Source: Prorocentrum cordatum (taxonomy: Eukaryota; Sar; Dinophyceae; Prorocentrales; Prorocentraceae). From it: a DNA stretch of 64,000 nt. The notes beneath the pieces are model-generated. The model was not told the DNA's origin. It was given only the letters and a program-made list of their open reading frames with translations, and made no database searches. How positions within the stretch are numbered: the first letter of the stretch is position 1; each line of letters starts with the position of its first letter. This document shows positions 31,120-41,900 of the stretch, piece after piece. A program made the position numbers and the translations under genes. Where the stretch lies: assembly GCA_963575745.1 (NCBI GenBank), contig CAUYUJ010022548.1, forward strand, positions 119,263 through 183,262, in the 5' to 3' direction.

Positions 31120-31695
31120 GCAGGAGGAGGAGGAGGAGGAGGAGGAAGAACCGAAGAAGAGGAAGAGGAGGAAGAAGGAGGAAAAAGGAGGAAGGAGGAG
31201 GAGGAGGAGGAGGAGGAGGAGGAGGAGGAAAAAGAAGACGAAGAAGAAAAAGGAGGAGGAAGAGGAGGAGGAGGAGGAGGAGGAGGAGGAGGACGTCACG
31301 ACAAACATGCAGCATGGTAGCAAAGCACGGCCCGAGCCCTGGAGCCCGAGTGGCCCCGCGGCCCGAGAGGCCGCGGCGCGCCGGGCGGCGGCGCTCCGCG
31401 GGGCCGCCGCCGCCCAGCGCACCCGCGTGGGGCCGGGGCGTGAGCAGGGAGAGGAGGAGGAGAGGAGGAGGAGGAGGAGGAGGAGGAGGAGGAGGGAGAG
31501 GAGGAGGAGGAGGAGGAGGAGGAGGGAGGAGGAGGGAGGAGGAATGGGAGGAGGAGGGAGGAGGGGAGGAGGAGGAGAGGAGGAGGGGGAGGAGGAGGAG
31601 GAGGGGGAGGAGGAGGGGTGGAGACGGAGGATGTGGAGGAGGAGGAGGAGGAGGGGGAGGAGGAGGAGGAGGAGGAGGAGGCGGACGAGGACCAG
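31120..31695 (+). repeat. (GGA)n arrays, two blocks
   Basis: Purine-rich GAG/GGA/GAA arrays at 31122-31293 and 31448-31690, split by a G/C-rich spacer. Long frames on both strands here are artefacts. Confidence 0.95.
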
Positions 31696-32004
31696 TGTAA
31701 ACCCAAGAGCCATCAACGATGTTGGAACAAACCCTCCCTCCAAGCTACTTCATGGGCCCTGCAAGGGTTCAGCTTCACTGAGGGAACTGGCTCGTTGGAG
31801 GACAACCACTTGCAGACCCTGACGAATGCGAAAACATCGTTCTCTGGATTCCAACGCCACGGATCAACCTGACTGTTGCGATTTGACGTTCCAGGCTCGT
31901 ACCAGAACGCCATCCTTGGGATTTCGACACCTCGAGTCAACGTAACTGTCCCTGTTAGTCTTGAATCCTTCCAAAACATAATTTCTGGTACGCTGAACAT
32001 TGGA

Positions 32005-32853
32005 ATCCGTAAAACTCTGGCAAAGTGTTAAAAACGATTGTGCGCGGCGCTCTGGCGAGAGCCACATTTTGAAAACGACACGCCCTCAATCCGTGAAGCT
32101 CTGGCGAGTTTTTCAAACGACCCTGCGCAGCGATGAGGCGAGAGGCACATTTTGAACAGGAGCCACTCTCAGTCCGTTAAACTCTTGCAAATGCTTCAAA
32201 CGAATGTGCGCGGCGCTAACGCGAGAACTACATGTTGAAAATGAACCCCCCTCAATCCGTGAAGCCCATGTAAATGTTTCAATCGAATGCGTGCGGCGCT
32301 AGGCGAGAGCCTCATCTTAAAAACCACTCGCCCTCAATCCGTGGAGTCCACGTAAATGCTTAAAACGAATATGCGCGGCGCAAATGCGAGAGCCACATTT
32401 TGAAAACGACCCGCCCCCAATCCGTGAAGCTCTGGCGAATGTTTCAAACGACTGTGCGCGGCGATGAGGCGAGAGCCACATTTTGAGAAGAAACCGCCCT
32501 CCACCCGTGAAATGCTTGCAAATGTTTCAAACGAATGTGCGCTGCGCTAAGGCGAGAACTACATTTTGAAAATGACCCGCCCTCCATCTGTGAAGCTCGT
32601 GCAACTGTTTGAATCGAATGTGCGCGGCGCTAAGGCGAAAACTACATGTTGAAAATGACCCGCCCTCAATCCGTGAAGCTCTTGCAAATGTTTCAATCGA
32701 ATGTGCGCGGTGCTAGGCGAGAACCGCATCTTGAAAACCGTTCGCTCTCAATCCGTGAAGCTCAGGTAAATGTTTTAAACGACTGCGCGTGGCGCTAAGG
32801 CGAGAGCCACATTTTGAAAACCACCCGCCCTCCATCTGTGAAGCTGTTGCCAA
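32005..32853 (+). repeat. 83-bp tandem satellite, about ten copies
   Basis: The marker CACATTTTG (or TACATGTTG) starts at 32063, 32146, 32229, 32311, 32394, 32477, 32560, 32643, 32725 and 32808, a spacing of 82-83 bases. Each unit has CCGCCCTCAATCCGTGAAGC, then TTTCAAACGA, TGTGCGCGGCGCTAAGGCG and AGAGCC. Divergence between copies is moderate. The array ends about 175 bases before the start codon of the GT47-like gene. Not seen elsewhere in the window. Confidence 0.95.
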
Positions 32854-32948
32854 GGTTTATGGTGAGGAACTCTCATGCGAAACGCCTGGCCCGCCCTAAA
32901 AACTGGCTTCGGGGTCCGAGAAGGAGAAGTTATCCATAAGGACAAGGA

Positions 32949-33024
32949 GTGGAGGAGGAGGAGGAGGAGGAGGAGGAAGAGGCGGAGGAGGAGGAGGAGC
33001 AGGAAAAGGCGGAAGAGGAGGAGC
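32949..33024 (+). repeat. (GGA)n tract abutting the gene start
   Basis: Polypurine GAGGAG run ending three bases before the chosen ATG. It could lie in the 5' untranslated region or promoter. Dinoflagellate promoters usually lack TATA boxes, so no core element is called. Confidence 0.85.
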
Positions 33025-33027
33025 ATA

Positions 33028-33748
33028 ATGTCGATCGCCTATGTGAGGCCCTGGGCGCGCTGGGCGGCGGCGCTTTGCGCGGCCGCCGCCGCAGCGCCCG
33101 CGGCGGCTGCCGCGGCGCGCTGCCTGCGCGGCGGCGCCCCCGAGGGCGTTGTGCTCGCAGCGGCGGCCGCGCTCGCGGCCGCCACCACGACGACGCAGCC
33201 CTTCGCGCGGGGCGACTATCAGGCGGCCATAGACTTCCTGCCCGTGACGACGCTGGTGTATTATCGCTGGACTCACAGTAAGGAGGAACCTACGCGCAAG
33301 TTGCCAGCATTGATCCGGAAGTTCGACATGCTGTTCGGCATGGATGAGCTCGTCGACGGCTGGGATCCGCTGCCCGCCCCTCCCAAGGACGTCAGAACCA
33401 TCTTGTGCATACCGTGGGCGCCTGGCCGGCTGCTGGAGTGGGTCAAAGTGCACCTGGACGATTCGGACAACAACAGGACCGTGGTCTTCTCGGGCAGGGA
33501 GTCTCCTTTGTCCGAGGCCTGGGGGTGGCAAGACTCGAACCGCTGGAATGAAATGACCGAGCAGTACAGCAAATATTTCAAGCGCATATACTTTTACGTC
33601 ACCGACGTGGAGCTGGAGGGCGTGGACACCATGCCCATCGGCTTCACCGAATCGTACATGCAGGGTCGCACTGACAGTTTTCTTGATGCCTGGACGCAGG
33701 CGAGCACCAAGGACACACGTAAGGTGCACTCAGTTCTCGCGGCATGGG
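33028..33748 (+). CDS. Exostosin/GT47-like dinoflagellate protein, exon 1
   Basis: Encodes 240 residues plus one base. The ATG at 33028 is chosen because upstream codons are only translated GGA repeat. The N-terminus is Ala-rich and hydrophobic (ALCAAAAAAPAAAAAA, then VVLAAAAALAAA), fitting a signal anchor that places the enzyme in the secretory pathway. The rest is globular, with DVRTILCIPWAPGRLLEWVK, NNRTVVFSGRESP, EAWGWQDSNRWNEM, KRIYFYVTDVELEGVDTMP and GFTESYMQGR. The order matches, from memory, a large dinoflagellate family whose C-terminal half resembles exostosin-type glycosyltransferases. The exon ends GCATGG-G before GTAAGT at 33749, a standard donor leaving phase 1. Substrate unknown; glycosyltransferase activity is inferred from the fold-like pattern only. 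Confidence 0.75.
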
Positions 33749-33815
33749 GTAAGTACACCGCCCTGGGTGGCAAGCATCTCCAGCTGCCTGCGGCAATTTC
33801 GCGTCCGTGCCAGCG

Positions 33816-33976
33816 TCAGGTCGGGCATGTCCTCCTACATGCGGGCTTTGACGAAACACGAAGAATAGTCAAAACATGTGTTAAACAAACATCGAGGATC
33901 GAACAATCGCCCCCGAACTATATTTTGACTGTTCTCGAATGTTCCTCCTGTAGAGGGACACGCCCGATGTCATGAA
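33816..33976. mobile_element. TIR element, family A, in the first intron
   Basis: TCAGGTCGGGCATGTCC at the left, GGGACACGCCCGATGTCA at the right. The flanks are a perfect 8-bp duplication, TGCCAGCG (33808-33815 and 33977-33984). It lies 67 bases after the exon 1 donor and provides the stop that ends the read-through frame. Confidence 0.9.
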
Positions 33977-34029
33977 TGCCAGCGCACCCATCTGTGCGGC
34001 ACGCTCCGAGGGCCGCCGTCACGGCCGCA

Positions 34030-34600
34030 ACATGTGGCAGTTCCCGTGAACTCCTCGAGGGCTGCTGCACGGGGCCTGCCCGGGGCCGTCGTGGGCTTGC
34101 CTGGGGCTCCCGCGGGCCCGTCTTGGGGCCCTGCTGAGGCACTCCTGGCTCCCAGGGCCGTCTTGGTGCCCTGTTTCGCCGCGCACTAAACCACCCCAAC
34201 CCAACGCGAAGGCCCCGATCTGCCCTCCATTTCCAGTGGGGGGAGGTCGGGGAACATCGAACACACATATGAAGTTCGTACCCTCCCCAACACCGAAGTT
34301 CGGGCGAAATTCGGGTCTTCGGGTTTCGTTGGGGTGGTTTGGTAGGTAGTCAATGATGGCCCCCTCGCAGCCGCAGGGGGGGGCCTTTTGGGACCAACCG
34401 CGGGGCGTCTTGGTTCCCTCTTGGGCCATCTCGGGGCCTGTCTGAGGCCCCTCCTGGGCTGATTGTTGCCCTCTCGGTGCTGTCCTGGGCCGTCTGGGGA
34501 GCTTCGGTCCGGCCCGTCATCGGACTCTCTCGTCATCTTTTTGTTCGGCTCTTCCTGCACCCTCTTGGAGTCATCTTGCGGCGAGACGCGCGACAAGTGC
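34030..34600 (+). repeat. Degenerate CTTGGGGC minisatellite and shared spacer
   Basis: Loose CTTGGGGCC units at 34090-34170 and 34385-34600 flank 34180-34345, which matches 16190-16375 (ACCACCCCAACCCAACGCGA, AAATTCGGGTCTTCGGGTTT). Confidence 0.6.
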
Positions 34601-35040
34601 AAAACATGTTCCATGTTTGGTGATCCGACAAGCGGTCGGCGAACGGAGGGAGCACAGACTCAACCACCCCCAGATGCTGCTAGACATTTGTGTGGATTGG
34701 GCTGCCTGGAGAGGCCTCTTGGCCGTATCCTCACTGTCTTGGGACCTCTTGCAGCGAAATGCGGCGCCCCTTGGGGCCTTCTCGGGGAAAGAGTGCAAGT
34801 GGATGCTCCTCGAATTGAAAGGGGGTTGGTGCTTGCACAACCCTCCCCCCTTCAAGGGGAGTCTGCTTTCGGACCCCCTCCTCGCTTGAAAAGAGAGGAG
34901 TGGGGGGTTTTCGCCAGGTACTCCCACTAGACCCGTCCGAGTTTCGGTGAGAGCACCTGGCAATATACTCGTTTTGTAATATTGATTTCCAGGCTTTTCA
35001 GGTTTGACCCCCTCCCCCGCCACCCTTTCCGGCGCAAGGA

Positions 35041-35900
35041 GGGGGATCTGGTACTAGGGTGAGGGTTAGTGTGTGAGCCATGTGGTGCGAGGGTTTTGGT
35101 GTCAGGGTTAGTGTCTTAGGATTGGGGTATTAATGTGTCAACGTGAGGGTGTTAGGGCGGTAGGATTAGGGTAGGATATAAGCGCTGGGGCCTTAAGCTT
35201 AGAGTGTCAGTGTTCGGGCAGTAGGAGGATAGGGGTGTCAGGATTTGGTTGTTATGGCGGGGCTATTAGGGCCAGGGTTAGTGTGCTGAGGTGCGTGCGT
35301 GTGTGTGTGTGTATGTGTGTGTGGTCGTGTGCTCGTGTGTGTTAGGGTTAGGGTGTTCGGGTTAAGGTTCTGGCGTGATGGTTGGAGTTTTAGGTTTAGG
35401 GTGTTGTAGTAAAGGTATTAGAGTTGCAATTCGGTGCTGGAGTGAGTGGGTTGGGGTGTTAGGTTTAGGGTGTCAGGGTGAAGAAGGTTGGGGTAGCAGG
35501 GTTGCGTTGCATGGGTTCGGGTGTTGCGGTTAGGGTTCGGTGGCAGTGTTCGGGTGTTGGGGCCAGCTTTTCTGAGTCTTGGGTTTAGGGTGTTACGCTC
35601 ATAGTCGGGGTGTAAGGTTTAGGGTGTTATTGTTAGGGTTCGAGTGGTAGGTTTCAGGATAGGGTGTTAGGGTTGGGGTTGCAGGGTGTGAGTGTTAGGA
35701 TTCGTGTGTTAGGGATCGGGTAAATGAATTCGGTGGTATGGTAAGGATGTAGAGGTTATGTTGTTATGGTTCGGGTGTCGGGTTTTAGTTGTAGGGCCAG
35801 TGCTCAGGGTCAGGGTGGCTTGATGAAGGCTCCAGAATTCGGTGAGGGTGCTAGGGGTAAGGTGTTAGGGTTCGGGTGGGTGGGAGTTCAGGGTATGGTT
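35041..35900 (+). repeat. Degenerate telomere-like (TTAGGGTG) region
   Basis: 860 bases of GTTAGGGTG, GGTTTAGGGTGT and GGTGTTAGGG words on one strand, with a (GT)n patch at 35295-35330. TTTAGGG occurs several times, but spacing is irregular (7-14 bases), so it is not functional telomere. It lies in the first intronic region. Confidence 0.8.
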
Positions 35901-35904
35901 AGGG

Positions 35905-36240
35905 AGCCACTGGGGCAGCGTGGCCAAAGGGGGGGAGGAGGGGGGGAGGGCCCGATGTTCCGTCCATCGGGCGGGGGTCAAGCCCCCAACCCCCCTCGTG
36001 GAAGTGGGGGGGAGAGGGACTGCCGATCGGGAATGAGGGGGGATCCCAGGACGGGCTAGGAGGAGGGGGAAAGGGGGTCTCTGGGACCCCCTCCCCCTCC
36101 GGGGCATCCTGCTCGAGGGTCGCTGGGTGCCTCTTGAGGCAGTGTCAGACCATATCGGCAGCCTGGGTGGCCCCCTTGGGCCGTTCGGGGAAGCCTCTCT
36201 CCGTCTTTTCGGAGGGCCCCGGAGGGGCGTCGGGCCGCTC
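35905..36240. other. G/C-rich spacer in intron
   Basis: Contains an inverted arrangement of GGGGGAGG and CCCCCTCCCC runs. No gene. Confidence 0.4.
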
Positions 36241-36246
36241 AGGGAC

Positions 36247-36470
36247 TCCTCCTCCTCCTCCTCCTCCTCCTCCTCCTCCTCCTCCTCCTCCTCCTCCTCC
36301 TCCCTCCTCTCCTCCTCCTCCTCCTCCCTCGTCCCCCGCCTCCTTCTCCTCCTCCTCCTCCTCCTCCTCCTCCTCCTCCTCCTCCTCCTTCTCCTCCTCC
36401 ACCTCCTCCACCTCCCCACCCCCTGGTCCTCCTCCTCCTCCTCGTCCTCCTGTTCCTCGCCCTCGCCGAT
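36247..36470 (+). repeat. (CTC)n microsatellite in intron
   Basis: CTC array of about 220 bp with short CCCTCGTCCCC interruptions. Confidence 0.95.
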
Positions 36471-37082
36471 GCGTTATTCAGGCAACTCGATGGGCGGCGG
36501 GGGTAGGGTTCAGAAGTCGTCGAACACGTGGCGAAATCCGAACCCTGCCCCCGCCTCCCATCGATCCGGGAGGAGCGGTGGTCGGGGGTGGTGGACGGCT
36601 CGGGTTCTGCCACCTGGGGGCAGGCGATGGGGTCATGCCGAGATGGGGTGTCCTTGGAAGATTGACAGGCTGCAGGCAAAACGACTTTCTGCGTCGGCGG
36701 CTAGGCAGAGCAGCTGCGCGGGCGGAAGAGCGAACTGAACGGGGGCACCGCTGTAGCGAAGTGTGCCGCAACGCGAGAACAGGGAACAGAAAGGGGAGAG
36801 GGCGGCCGAAGGAAGAGGAGGAGCGAAGCCGGCAAACAACAGAAGACGTCCAGAAAGCCTACCATACAGCACTCGAAATGCTGCCACGCCTCCACGTGCC
36901 ACGGGGCACGGTGTCGGATGGTTCCTGGCAGTAACTCTCCCGGCGGGGAGGGCGGTCTGGCGAGTGCCTGGACGAGGGTCGCGAACCACGCGATCGACAT
37001 CCGCAACGACGCCAGCGGATGGTCCGACACCCCAGAGGCCAAGGCCGCTGGCGTCCAGAGGCGGCCGGGCGGGTGACCACAG

Positions 37083-37213
37083 CTTGGCATCGCTCGGACG
37101 TGTGCATGTCTCTTTCGGCGAGGACCATCGAGGAGCATCCTTGATCATTTCGCGAAAAAACCACGCACGAAACCAAACGAAGCACAGGAAATGGACGTCC
37201 GAGCGATGGCCAG
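37083..37213. mobile_element. TIR element, family B (131 bp), in intron
   Basis: CTTGGCATCGCTCGGACGT is mirrored by ACGTCCGAGCGATGGCCAG. The interior GAGGACCATCGAGGAGCATC and AAAAACCACGCACGAAACC matches the other copies. No clear target duplication was found. Confidence 0.85.
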
Positions 37214-37910
37214 ACAGGGGTTCAAGGGCAACGTTCGGGGCACAGGCTCGGAGGGGGGGCGGGGCGGCATCGAGCCCCAGTCGCTCCCTCATCGCGGGCC
37301 CGACTGCCCACCCCGCCCAGGAGCGCGCGCTTCCGACGATCTGTCGGCGAGGTACCGCCAGTTCCGGGCCAGTGTTTCCCCCCCTGGGCCAGCCCTCGCG
37401 GGTGAGGAGAGGTGCACCTGGCCTGTCCTTCCTCCTCGCGTCACGGAGAGATCACGACGGGATTAAGTCAGTTGGACCATTTTCGGCGTCCGGGGAGCCC
37501 TTGCCAGGCCCCAGTGAAGGGGTCCAGGGAAGGGGTCCAGGCCTCTCGGGCACCACGCTGTGAGAAAATCACGACGTCGGAGGTTCCAGATTTTCAGCGC
37601 CCTTTCGCGCCAGAGTGGCAGCTCAGGGCCCCGTTCTTTGATTTCTTCGGCCTCTCAGCGTGAGCAGTTGTTCCTTGTCTGGTTGGCGGGTTTCTGCTTG
37701 GGGGCTTTCCCGTCGCAGGATATTTTTTTCCGGGGAGCTCGATCTATCGCTTGTTGCCGCGAGGCGGCCTTACTGCGGATGAGTGGGCTTCGTGTTCCGT
37801 GGGGTGAGAAACATTACAGGGGCCGCGCAGGGGCCTTCAAGGGCCGCTCTCACTCACACTTCGCTCGCTCACCGTCGAGTATTTACCCCCCCCCCCGATC
37901 ACCACCCGAG

Positions 37911-38106
37911 GCGGTACATTGAGAAGGACCAGTGGTGGACAGAGCTGTCTAAGTATAAGTTCATCATGGTCCCTCTGGGGTCGGCCATCCAATGCTCCAA
38001 GGTGCCCGAGGCCCTTTCCATGCTGACCATCCCGGTCATCAAGCGAGGTCCTTACCGCACCCATGACGACCTCGTGCGGATGGGTTTCCCGATCGTCCTC
38101 GTAGAG
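37911..38106 (+). CDS. Exostosin/GT47-like protein, middle exon
   Basis: 65 codons (from CGG at 37912) after an acceptor ACCCGAG. They read RYIEKDQWWTELSKYKFIMV, then PLGSAIQCSKVPEALSMLTI, then PVIKRGPYRTHDDLVRMGFP and IVLVE. The pattern 'YkFxxxPxGxxxQxxKxxEALxxxxIPVxxRGP' is the exostosin-like core (P-x-G ... EAL ... IPV) that binds the sugar nucleotide in GT47 enzymes. The acceptor phase does not fit exon 1 directly, and family members have more sequence between 'LAAWG' and 'WW', so at least one exon in 33750-37910 is missing from my model. The 3' boundary is placed after GTAGAG, giving a GC donor (GCATTC), because the frame then joins the last exon exactly. Confidence 0.7.
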
Positions 38107-38344
38107 GCATTCGGAGCAACAGTACAGACATATACACGTTTACCAACATCGATCCCGAGCAATGTTTTGTTGCATCTTGGATGGGTTATCTCGATGGTTC
38201 ACAGATGTAGCGCGATCTCTGCCGTGCAATATACATGGTGCAGGAAGTGTTGCAATGTATGCGTTGCAACACATATATGTATGTGTATATATATATATGT
38301 ATACTGGACACGCTATGTGTTGCGATCTAAGTGGTGCAGCCTGA

Positions 38345-39060
38345 TGCAAGTACGCCGCGCCAACAACGATGACGATTACCCTGGTGATGTTGATGACGAC
38401 GGTGAGGGCAATTCCGCCGCCGATGACGACGAAAATGGTGATGGTGATGAAATTGGTGGTGATGATAACGACGAGGCGACGATGACGCTGGCGATGATGA
38501 TGACCAGGGTTCTGGTGATGATGCCAGCGAAGTGCCCGCGTGCATGACATCGTCCAGGGCGACGGCATTGACGGTGATGATGACGGCGGCGGTGATGATC
38601 CCGATGATGGTGATGACGACGACGACGATGCTGATGATTGTGGTAATGATACTGATGATGATGGTGATGATGATGATAGGGGATGGTGATGGTGATGGTG
38701 ATCGCGATGGCGATGAGGATTGTGAGGATCGTGACGGGGATGATGATAATAATGCTTATAATGATGAGGATGAGGATGAGGATGAGGATGATAATGAGGA
38801 TGATGATGAGGATGATGATGATGATGATGGTGGTGGTGATGGTGACGATGGTGACGATGGTGATGGGGATGGTGATGGTGATGGCGATCGCGATGGTGAC
38901 GAGGATGGTGAGGATGGTGATGAGGATGATGATGCTGCTGATGATGATGCTGATGCTGATGACGATGCTGATGATGATGATGATCAGGATGATGATGCTG
39001 CTGCTGCTGATGGTGATGATGGTGATGATGATGATGATGATGATGACGCGTTTACGCTGA
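38345..39060 (+). repeat. (GAT)n-rich array in the GC-AG intron
   Basis: 700 bp of GATGAT, GATGAC and GATGGT triplets with decaying purity. Frames read poly-Asp or poly-Met and are artefacts. An (AT)n/GTAT patch precedes it at 38270-38305. Confidence 0.95.
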
Positions 39061-39376
39061 CGATAATGGTAACGGTTGCGCTGATCTGATCAGGGTGATG
39101 GGAAAGTGCGCGCCCGCAGCAAGACAAGCTTCCTAACATATTGTTGTTCTGAAGCTGTGTGGTTGTCGCTTGCTGGTGAACACCACTGTACTCACATGGT
39201 TAGACAACCAATACTGCAGAAACGATTTCGACGTGCGCGCGCGACGGCCGCACGCGTGTGGCCCGCATGGGATGTGGTTCGACAGCGTAGGCTGGCGCGC
39301 GATGGTGGTCGGACATGTTCGACATGCACGCGCAAGTTGCCCGCATGGCTTGATTTGACAGAAGGCATACACCGAG

Positions 39377-39507
39377 CTTGGCATCGCTCGGACGTGTGCA
39401 TTTTTTCTCGGCGAGAAGCATCGAGGACCATCCTGGACCATCGAGCAAACAAAAACACGCACGAAACCAAAAGATACACGGGACATGGACGTCCGAGCGA
39501 CGGCAAG
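39377..39507. mobile_element. TIR element, family B (131 bp), in intron
   Basis: CTTGGCATCGCTCGGACGTG at the left, ACGTCCGAGCGACGGCAAG at the right, with the same CATCGAGGACCATC and AAACACGCACGAAACC interior. Confidence 0.85.
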
Positions 39508-39589
39508 CGATGGCATTCTCAAGATTCCTTTCTCTTCGCGGGGTGCAAGTCCGGACCACGTACAGTCCAGTCGTTGTGTGGACTCTTGG

Positions 39590-40800
39590 CATCCTCTTGG
39601 GGGGCTCCTGGAAGCTTCTTGGAAACCTCTTGGGGGTCCATTTGGACCTCGTTGGGGCCTCTTGGGGGCGTCTTTGTCCGTCTTGTGTCGCTCATGCGCC
39701 GTCTGGCCCCTTCGGAGGCCGTCTTGGAGGCCTCTCGGGGCCGCCTTGGGGCTCTGTTGGGGTCGTCCTGGGCCGTCTTGAGGGTGTCTTTGGCCGTCTT
39801 GCGGGCCCCTTTGGGCCATCTTGGGGTGCTCTTCGGCCGTCTTGGGACCCTCTTGGGCCGTGTGGGGGCCATCCTGGAGCTGCTTGGGGCGTCATGTGCG
39901 CCTGAGAGTTCCAAAATGCAACAACGCTAGAATCATTGGACAACCTTGGGGACACTATGGTTTTGGCATCTGCAGGCGGCTCTTCTTGGGCCAGCTTGCA
40001 GCTCTCTTGGGCCGACTAGGACCTCCTGGTCCTCGAAGTGGGTAGTTGGGTTTCGAAGACTGCAAAGCGGATGGATATCCGACAAAATAGCGTGGATTGC
40101 GGACACTAGTGAAATTCAGCGGGATATCCGATGTCGTGATTTTCTCGGTCCGGGGTCCTCGGTGGTCACTGGAGGTCTTGATAACGCTCCGAGAGCCAGC
40201 TTTTCATTCTGAGCTCACCTGGAGGAGTCCTGAGGAATCAAGTGGGCCCCATAGGAATCAACAGGAGCCTGGAGGCAGACAGCTGGCCAGACAGCGGCAA
40301 TCGCCCGAAATTACGAGGAATGTGACCGCTGCGGCGTCACCGCAGGGGCAATCAGGTGGAACCTGGAGGCGGGACGCGCTAGCGCCGAGCTGTTCTAGGC
40401 CTCCTAGAAGCTTCTTGGGGGCACTGCTGGTGCCTCTTGGGGGCCTGGTGGGGGCCTCCTGGGGGCGGGCTGGAACCGTCTTCGGGCGCGCTTGGGCCGT
40501 CCCACGCCTTCGGAGCCGTGTTCCCGTTGTTGCTTGCCTTGCTGAGGCCTTCCGTTCCGCTCCCGGGCCGAAGGCTGCCCCAGGCACGCCGACATTTGGA
40601 GGGGTCTCGGTTCGTGGGTGTCCTGCTGGGGCGGGGCAGCCTTCGAAGGCCAGCTCGAGGGCTTCGTGGGCCTCGTGCCCTCCTGGGCCCCTCTCTTGGC
40701 GGCCTCTCTGGCCGTCTTGAGGCCCTCGCGTGTTCCTGGTGGGCTTTTTTTGATAGAAAAGAGGATCCTAGAGGCCTCTCGGGCCGTCTTCGGATGTCAC
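39590..40800 (+). repeat. CTCTTGGGGC minisatellite blocks
   Basis: Blocks at 39590-39905, 39985-40035 and 40385-40800, same unit and orientation as at 570-1320. The stretch 40060-40380 between them holds GGATATCCGA words (40073, 40122) and otherwise unassigned sequence. Confidence 0.75.
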
Positions 40801-40898
40801 GGAAGCGAAAGCACATCGAACACGTTGTTTTACGCGTCGCGGCGCGGCAGAGGAAGTCCGACGGTAGACGAGAACGGCGGGCATGCCAACAACTAGAT

Positions 40899-41062
40899 TT
40901 GAGTCGGGCCTGTCCCTTTAAGGGGGAATGCTCAAAGATTGTCAAACAATAGTCTGGTGACGATTTTTGCTAGTACCTTTTGACTGACCATTTTCGAGAT
41001 CTGTTTGACAATTTTGAATTTGTCGTCCAAAATCCGCCTGTAGGGGGACATGCCCGACCTAA
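40899..41062. mobile_element. TIR element, family A, type copy (164 bp)
   Basis: TTGAGTCGGGCCTGTCCC at the left, CATGCCCGACCTAA at the right. Perfect 8-bp target duplication AACTAGAT (40891-40898 and 41063-41070). The interior keeps AATAGTCTGGTGACG and GTCGTCCAAAATCCGCC. It carries no coding capacity, so it is a non-autonomous (MITE-like) element. Confidence 0.95.
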
Positions 41063-41070
41063 AACTAGAT

Positions 41071-41734
41071 GTTCTTTTCAGGGATTGGGGGGATTCTTCC
41101 TTTGGGGGGCCCTCTTGAGGTTTTTCCGATGGATTTGTTTTGCAAGGTTTCCAGCCTCCAGCGCATCAGTTTCTTTGCTTGTGTTGGTTTTCCCTTGTGT
41201 TTGTTTGGCTCCCCACCGCCAACTTAAGGAATGTATGTCTTCTTCGCCCAGAGAGCGGAGTCGGTGGTCCGGTCCCCCCGCAGGAGAACGCAGAGACGGA
41301 GGATGAGGAGCAGGAGGAGGATGAGGAAGGGAAGTGGAGAAGGAGGGAAGGCATGGAGGACCGAAACGGTTCACCCCGAAGCCCCGAAGCCAAACCGACA
41401 ACGAAGAACGCCAAAAACGCGAGGTGCCGCTGTGCCCCCCGACCCCGCCGCTGGACCCCCCCTCCTCTGGCTCGCCTCGCGCTCCTGGCCCTGCGCCGGA
41501 GAAGCTCTGCCAGGGGGGCTGCCAGAGCCGGCTCGAGACATCCGCTCGGCCCCCCCACACGTTGCTTCTTCCAGCCGCACCACATCATGATGGCATCCTT
41601 GCCTCTCGACCCATCCTGGCCCTTGGCCGTGGCCACGGGCTTCCAGTTTCGGTTCTGGCCTGGGCTTCCGAGGGCCCCGAGTCTCCACCCAGCCCCCCCA
41701 CGTCATGTGTTTCCAGTATTCAGCCACGCGCAGA
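41071..41734. other. Spacer in the GC-AG intron
   Basis: Open frames run through here, but no family is recognised. Composition is G/C-rich with a short GAGGAG stretch at 41295-41360. Confidence 0.4.
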
Positions 41735-41900
41735 AGGGGGGTGGGGGGAGGGACGAGGGCTTCTTAGAAGTACCCCTGCTTCTTACAAGGCGCGGGCCTT
41801 ATCTACAGATGTAAGGCCGGCGCCTTCTAAGAAGCAGCCTCCTTCTAGGAATCCCTCCCCCCCTCCCTCCACCCCCTTGTGCGCGCCGCCCAAATACGTG
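41735..41900. mobile_element. Foldback element, family I (copy 2), in intron
   Basis: GGGCTTCTTAGAAGTACCCC and GGCGCGGGCCTTATCTACAG are mirrored by GCCGGCGCCTTCTAAGAAGC and CTCCTTCTAGG. Flanked by GGGGGGAGGG and CCCTCCCCCC. Close relative of 30095-30255. Confidence 0.7.

Larger units (their letters stand above)
33749..37910 (+). other. Intronic region between exon 1 and middle exon
   Basis: 4.2 kb holding a family A element (33816), CTTGG minisatellite, degenerate TTAGGG-like DNA (35041-35900), a (CTC)n array (36247-36470) and family B (37083). At least one further exon should lie here. I looked for about 30-40 codons bridging 'LAAWG' and 'RYIEKDQWW' and found no convincing candidate. Confidence 0.55.

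Noticed and set aside
32005-32853. Possible CRISPR array because of regular repeats
   Set aside because: Units are contiguous 83-bp satellite copies without unique spacers, and the genome is eukaryotic. No CRISPR elsewhere in the window.
38532-39089. Asp/Met-rich frames at the GAT array
   Set aside because: Microsatellite translation inside the GC-AG intron.
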